64,000 nucleotides of DNA. Source: Nymphaea colorata. Its lineage: Eukaryota; Streptophyta; Magnoliopsida; Nymphaeales; Nymphaeaceae. Positions 59,957 through 64,000 of the stretch are shown here, in pieces. The DNA is taken from positions 13,560,354 through 13,624,353 of the forward strand of contig NC_045139.1 of the NCBI RefSeq assembly GCF_008831285.2, written 5' to 3'. The translations under genes were made by a program, and so were the position numbers. The first letter of the stretch is position 1, and every line of letters begins with the position of its first letter. Below the pieces are notes generated by a model, which worked only from the letters and a program-made list of their open reading frames with translations, did no database searches and had not been told where the DNA came from.

Positions 59957-61999
59957 ATGAAGATTTTTCAGAGGCTTTTACCATGTATCCAGAATCATGC
60001 ATGTTTTTTATATGCTTCAAGTCTGTCAACGAAACCTGTTCAAAGTGCACACAAATTAACCCAGGTGCAAGGTTTCAGTAGTATTGCAGGCACTGAGTTA
60101 GCATCTGTCAGTAAAATGGTGAGTGTGGATAAGTATCCTAGCTTAAGGAGAGATGATCTTGGAAGGATGTCTAATGCTTGTCAGACAAGAAGTTTTCTTG
60201 GTTGTGTTGATGGTGAAGAGGGAGATATTCTATCAAAGAACTATGAGGAGAGGCGAGTTATTGGGTATGCTAAATATTCCTTTTTTTTATGTTCCATACT
60301 ATATTCTCATGCTTAAGTTAGAACTTGCACGTGGGATTTCTGATTCTTTGGTTGTGCAGTTGCCCTGTAGGTTTTTCTATCTCATGTTTTGCAATGTCTT
60401 ATTGATTCTGCCATACCCTTGTCTGTTTATTCATTTATTTATCACTCTTGTGCTTTTTGTCTTTCATTAGTTTATTATCCTTTTCTTCCCAAACCAATCA
60501 AGATTTTGTTAATGCAATTTTAGCATATTTTGATGATACTTTGTGATCTTTTTTTGTTCTATGTGGATCTTGTATCATTCATCAATAGTCTCATCCAGGT
60601 GTGCCTATTTTTCTGTTTTTCAAATCTGAAATGTCCATCTTATTTGAATTATCACTTGCCTATCACTATGGTGTCTTGTATTAAATTGTAATTTCTATTC
60701 CTTGAATGTTACCTCATACCTGTTATTTTTTTCCCAAGAATGTATTCTTAAGTTTCTTTGCAGTGATGTTCATAGAAATTTTGCTCGACTTGCTAAAATT
60801 AGGTACTCTCCAGAGCAGCTATTTGCTGTTGTTGCAGCTGTTGATTTGTATCAAGATTTTGTCCCTTGGTGCCAGCAGTCAAAGATAGTCCGGCACAATG
60901 TTGATGGTTCACTTGATGCAGAATTGCAGATTGGTTTTAAATTTTTTGTTGAAAGCTACATGTCTCATGTGGAAATGAAGAAGCCTCGGCACATAAAGGT
61001 ATCTCAGCAGTTATTTGTCTCACAAGAAAGTAAAATGACTTCGAGTAATGACTTCAAGAGCTCTTCATGTCATGAGATGGTTGCCCTATCCAACTCTTGA
61101 TTTTGGAGCATTATCTTCGTGGCAATATAAGATATGCTCATGTTAAGGGGTCTGGAAGAGAATGTTCCATGTTGTGGCACATGATAGGTTGATCATAAAG
61201 AACTGAATTTCCATCTCACATTCAGTGTAGTGAACTGGAAAGCCTCAGAGGGCTAGGATTTTTACTATGCTGTCTGAAGATTACTTACAACGTTATGTTT
61301 GTTTCTGGATATAATTCACTTTTGAATATCCCATTTGTTGCCTGGTGTGATTTGCTGTTGCTTAAATTTCTTGCACCCCTTGAAATTGTTGACGTGTTTG
61401 TTGCAGACAATAGCTTCAGAAAGTGGATTGTTCGATCACTTGATTAACATCTGGGAGTTTGACCCTGGTCCTATCCCGGGAACCTGCAACCTCCATTTCT
61501 TGGTGGATTTCAGATTCCAGTCACCCCTTTATCGACAGGTTTAACTTCATCAGTGAATTTACATTTTCCAATGTTTTGGCATTTAATTTTTCCTCCTTTT
61601 CCAGCGCCAACTCGGTGATAAAATTTTTGGTGCTGACTGCCTAGGGTGGCTAAGTCCTGGGTTATGACTTGATGTAATGAAGCCACAGTTCAGAACTTAA
61701 AGCTTTAAGCATGATAGTCTTTCAATCTATTTAAGATAATTCTTTCTCCTCAGCCGTTGCTTCACGTATCTTTGAGCAAAAAATCTTTGTTCTACTGTGA
61801 AATGCCGTTATTTAAAGTTTAAACTATTGTTTTATGATTTTATCTCTATCCCTGATTCTGGTCGTGTTCAATTGTTCAGGTGGCGTCTATGTTCTTCAAA
61901 GAGGTGGTCTCCAAACTGGTTGGTTCATTCAGCGATCGTTGCCGTTCCATCTATGGTCCGGGTGTTCGTGTCCTGGAAACTGAGTATGGAGCCACATGA
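59957..61999 (+). CDS. COQ10: COQ10-like coenzyme Q-binding START-domain protein
   Basis: Four coding exons keep frame: 59957-60264, 60803-60998, 61407-61538, 61880-61999 (251 aa, close to other plant COQ10 proteins). The START/polyketide-cyclase fold begins at about residue 103: GYSPEQLFAVVAAVDLYQ, then FVPWCQQSKIV, IGFKFFVESYMSHVE, GLFDHLINIWEFDPGPIPGT, LHFLVDFRFQSPLYRQ and VASMFFKEVVSKLVGSF with a short C-tail. COQ10 binds ubiquinone in the mitochondrial inner membrane and is needed for efficient Q synthesis and respiration. Residues 1-102 are a poorly conserved leader, probably mitochondrial targeting. The 60-base open frame before 60803 is excluded, since the phase requires joining at GTACTCTCC. 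Start could be upstream via a first exon at 58.5 kb. Confidence 0.93.
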
Positions 62000-63476
62000 T
62001 TACGGTGAAATGACCAAAATTTCATATCGTCTCTTTAACTCTTATTGTTATTATTATCATTATTTTTCATTGTATTATTCAACCAAAGTTCCTCAGGCGG
62101 CTAAGCTGCAACAATTTGGTTGTTTTTTTTTGGTCTGTGCACTATGGGGAGCAGCCTGCATTACACTGTACATGTAATCCATTCTTTCAAATGACTAGAG
62201 CTTGCGGCGGATGCCATTTCTGACAATGTACAAACTGTGAGCATGAAGTGTTTATGTTTCTGAACATTTGGACTCTAAACCTGGATCTAGATTTGTTTAT
62301 CTTGCCCCATTGGGTTAGTACGCTGAAAGTCTCAATAAATTTGTAAGTTTTTTAAGAGATGCAAATATTCGTAACAACCTGTGAAATCGCCAGTTTCATA
62401 TGAGAGGTGGCAGTTTCACCGGCGACGGGCGGTTCAGTAATGCTGGAAAAGATTTTAAAATTTGAACTTTTCGTAGAAAACGTTTTCTTGCCATAAAGGG
62501 GCTCAAAACATAATTTCCCCTTTTAGTAGGCCTGTTGCATCATGAATGGGACAGGAAAGCGAAGTCGGAAGTCATGGTTGGATGAGGCAGACCACCTTTC
62601 ACTTGAAGTTGAAAGTGATTGTTTACTTTCTTAATCAAGGAATTTCCAACTTTTTTGTGTTAAATGTTATCGTTCTCTGTTCATTAAGTTATTTAAACTT
62701 TATATCGGGGGACCAGGCGAGTTTCTGTAAATCTTACTTTTGCGAAACAGAAGTTCACCCTGCCGTTCCGACCTGATGGTGACCATATGCGTGTGCCTGG
62801 ACCGCGTGAGGAGACCACTGCCTATGGATGTGTATGGGGATTTCAGGTCCAACACAAATCGTAGATTGAAATCCTTAAGCTAAGATTAGGATGTTGTTGC
62901 TTCAAGTTTTCTCCTAAATTCATTAAGATAATTATCTTTACCGTACACAACAACAATTGATAACAGGTCGGGTAATTTTTTTATTTTAACAAAGTGAAAG
63001 CACAACGTTCTTATTCTTCTTGTTCCAACAAAAATATTGAAAAATTTTCAGTACTAAAATTTTTGCTTCCTCTTTCTGTTAAACTCGTAGATGGTAAACT
63101 AAGGTAAGGATGGATGATAACGACCCATTGCATCGTCACGAACTTGTGAAAACGGCCTTCATCTCAAGATCAGATTCAGATGTGGTTCTCGTATAATGGG
63201 AACTGTACACATGGTATTTACACCTTACTAGTAACTACTGTTATGTCCTTCTCTATGGTGGTCCAGTCCAGCATTTTGCATTAACCACTTGTCTTTCTGC
63301 TATGCCATTTTATGCCAAAATTTTCGTGGGAGAGGTGTGCAAATTGCGTAAGCATGAAGACCCGATACAGGCTGCAGAGCGACAGAACCCTCTGAATAAT
63401 CGTAAATCGGAACTGAGTCCACTCCGCATCCATTCGTGTATGCCCACGGCGCGCACTACCTCTCCAGTCCGCACCG
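62000..63476. other. intergenic and SUVR3 leader
   Basis: About 1.5 kb with the COQ10 3' flank and the SUVR3 promoter and leader. No repeat or gene is evident. Short frames here carry no recognised motif. Confidence 0.6.
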
Positions 63477-64000
63477 ATGAAGAGACCTGCGTCAGGGTGT
63501 GGCGACCAGCCGAACCTCTTTCTCGAATTCGCAGAACTAATCCTTCCATGGCTACCTCCTCCTGATATGGCCTCCGTTTCCTCGACTTGCAGGACCCTCC
63601 GCCGCATGGCACAAGCCATTACCGAACGCCGCTGCTCAGACGCTTCCAGAGGCCTCGAGAAGTACCCCATTCCCTTCTGCAACCCCGTCGATGATGAGCC
63701 TTACGCGTACTTCCTTTACACCTCGCATGCGGTCTTGGGCAACCGTTCTTCCTCGATATTGTCTCAATCGTGGGGCGGAAACTATAGCTGTCCTTCAAAG
63801 TTTGGCCCTGCCCACGAACTTTCTTCCTTAGATGTTGATGTTTCTGAAGGGTGTTGCTGTAGAGAGTGCTCTGTTGGCCACGACGGACGAGGAGGATGCC
63901 CATGTTTGGGTTTCAATGAGTTGTTAAGTGTAGTGGAGTTGGGCGTCGGGTCGAGGATGGAGTGTGGGAACAGCTGTTCTTGCAGTATTGATTGTCCCAA
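63477..64000 (+). CDS. SUVR3: SUVR3-like SET-domain histone methyltransferase, N-terminal part (open at right edge)
   Basis: A frame open from ATG 63477 to the window end (174 codons) matches the start of plant SUVR3 proteins (about 340 aa). It shows an F-box-like opening ELILPWLPPPDMASVSSTCR (compare DLILPWLTPRELAKISQTCK), then RCSDASRGLEKYPIPF, PYAYFLYTS, SWGG, and the start of the cysteine-rich pre-SET region: GCCCREC, GCPCLGF and MECGNSCSCSIDCP. The SET domain lies beyond the edge. SUVR-class enzymes methylate histone H3 lysine 9 or related sites in the nucleus. The ATG at 63567 is in frame but would remove the conserved LILPWL motif, so 63477 is preferred. Substrate is not visible here. 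Confidence 0.9.
   Translation, partial: MKRPASGCGDQPNLFLEFAELILPWLPPPDMASVSSTCRTLRRMAQAITERRCSDASRGLEKYPIPFCNPVDDEPYAYFLYTSHAVLGNRSSSILSQSWGGNYSCPSKFGPAHELSSLDVDVSEGCCCRECSVGHDGRGGCPCLGFNELLSVVELGVGSRMECGNSCSCSIDCP

Noticed and set aside
1-64000. CRISPR arrays, operons, bacterial-type terminators, viral or LTR elements
   Set aside because: The DNA is plant nuclear; no spaced identical repeats, and no LTR pair, reverse transcriptase or capsid frame was recognised by eye.

Overview
This is a plant nuclear segment. It shows GT-AG introns of 0.1-4 kb, plant-only protein families (PCO, EGY1, DYW-type PPR, DUF639, histidine-rich dehydrin), AT-rich intergenic DNA and many microsatellites and small foldback transposons. 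The protein sequences are clearly angiosperm-like; I cannot fix the species. I rebuilt the gene models by hand from splice sites and reading phase. All exon junctions quoted keep frame.

Layout. (1) 1-2.6 kb, minus strand: N-terminal 267 codons of cobalamin-independent methionine synthase, with a 1.2-kb leader intron; the gene runs off the left edge. (2) 2.6-8.1 kb: no convincing gene, one foldback MITE. (3) 8.1-8.7 kb, minus: a 94-residue histidine/lysine-rich dehydrin (HIRD11 type) with a 3'UTR intron. (4) 10.5-17.3 kb, minus: an 11-exon BTB/pentapeptide-repeat protein (FIP2-like, 299 aa). (5) 17.3-20.9 kb: repeat-rich DNA that includes a second, rearranged copy of sequence from FIP2 intron 3 and the FIP2 upstream region. 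(6) 21.3-27.1 kb, plus: a 10-exon DUF639 membrane protein (669 aa). (7) 27.1-35.4 kb: gene-poor DNA with a broken CDC27/APC3 exon copy and a 167-bp tandem duplication. (8) 35.4-39.8 kb, plus: a plant cysteine oxidase (271 aa) with three short upstream ORFs. (9) 42.1-48.5 kb, plus: EGY1, a plastid site-2 protease (559 aa, 10 exons). (10) 50.4-52.7 kb, plus: an intronless 775-aa DYW-class PPR protein. (11) 53.6-54.4 kb: a non-autonomous hAT-like element with dense CGTATCG subterminal arrays. (12) 55.0-56.3 kb: a decayed quinone oxidoreductase gene. (13) 58.4-62.0 kb, plus: COQ10-like START-domain protein (251 aa). (14) 63.5 kb to the right edge, plus: N-terminal part of a SUVR3-like SET-domain histone methyltransferase, open to the window end.

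The genes are ordinary single-transcript plant genes without operon logic: methionine/SAM synthesis, drought and metal protection, a formin-associated BTB protein, oxygen sensing (PCO), thylakoid biogenesis (EGY1), organelle RNA editing (PPR-DYW), ubiquinone function (COQ10) and chromatin (SUVR3). I did not find a new multi-gene system. The most unusual items are the subterminal-array transposon, the partial duplication around FIP2, the PCO upstream ORFs, the two host pseudogene fragments, and the dehydrin that lacks its internal K-segment.
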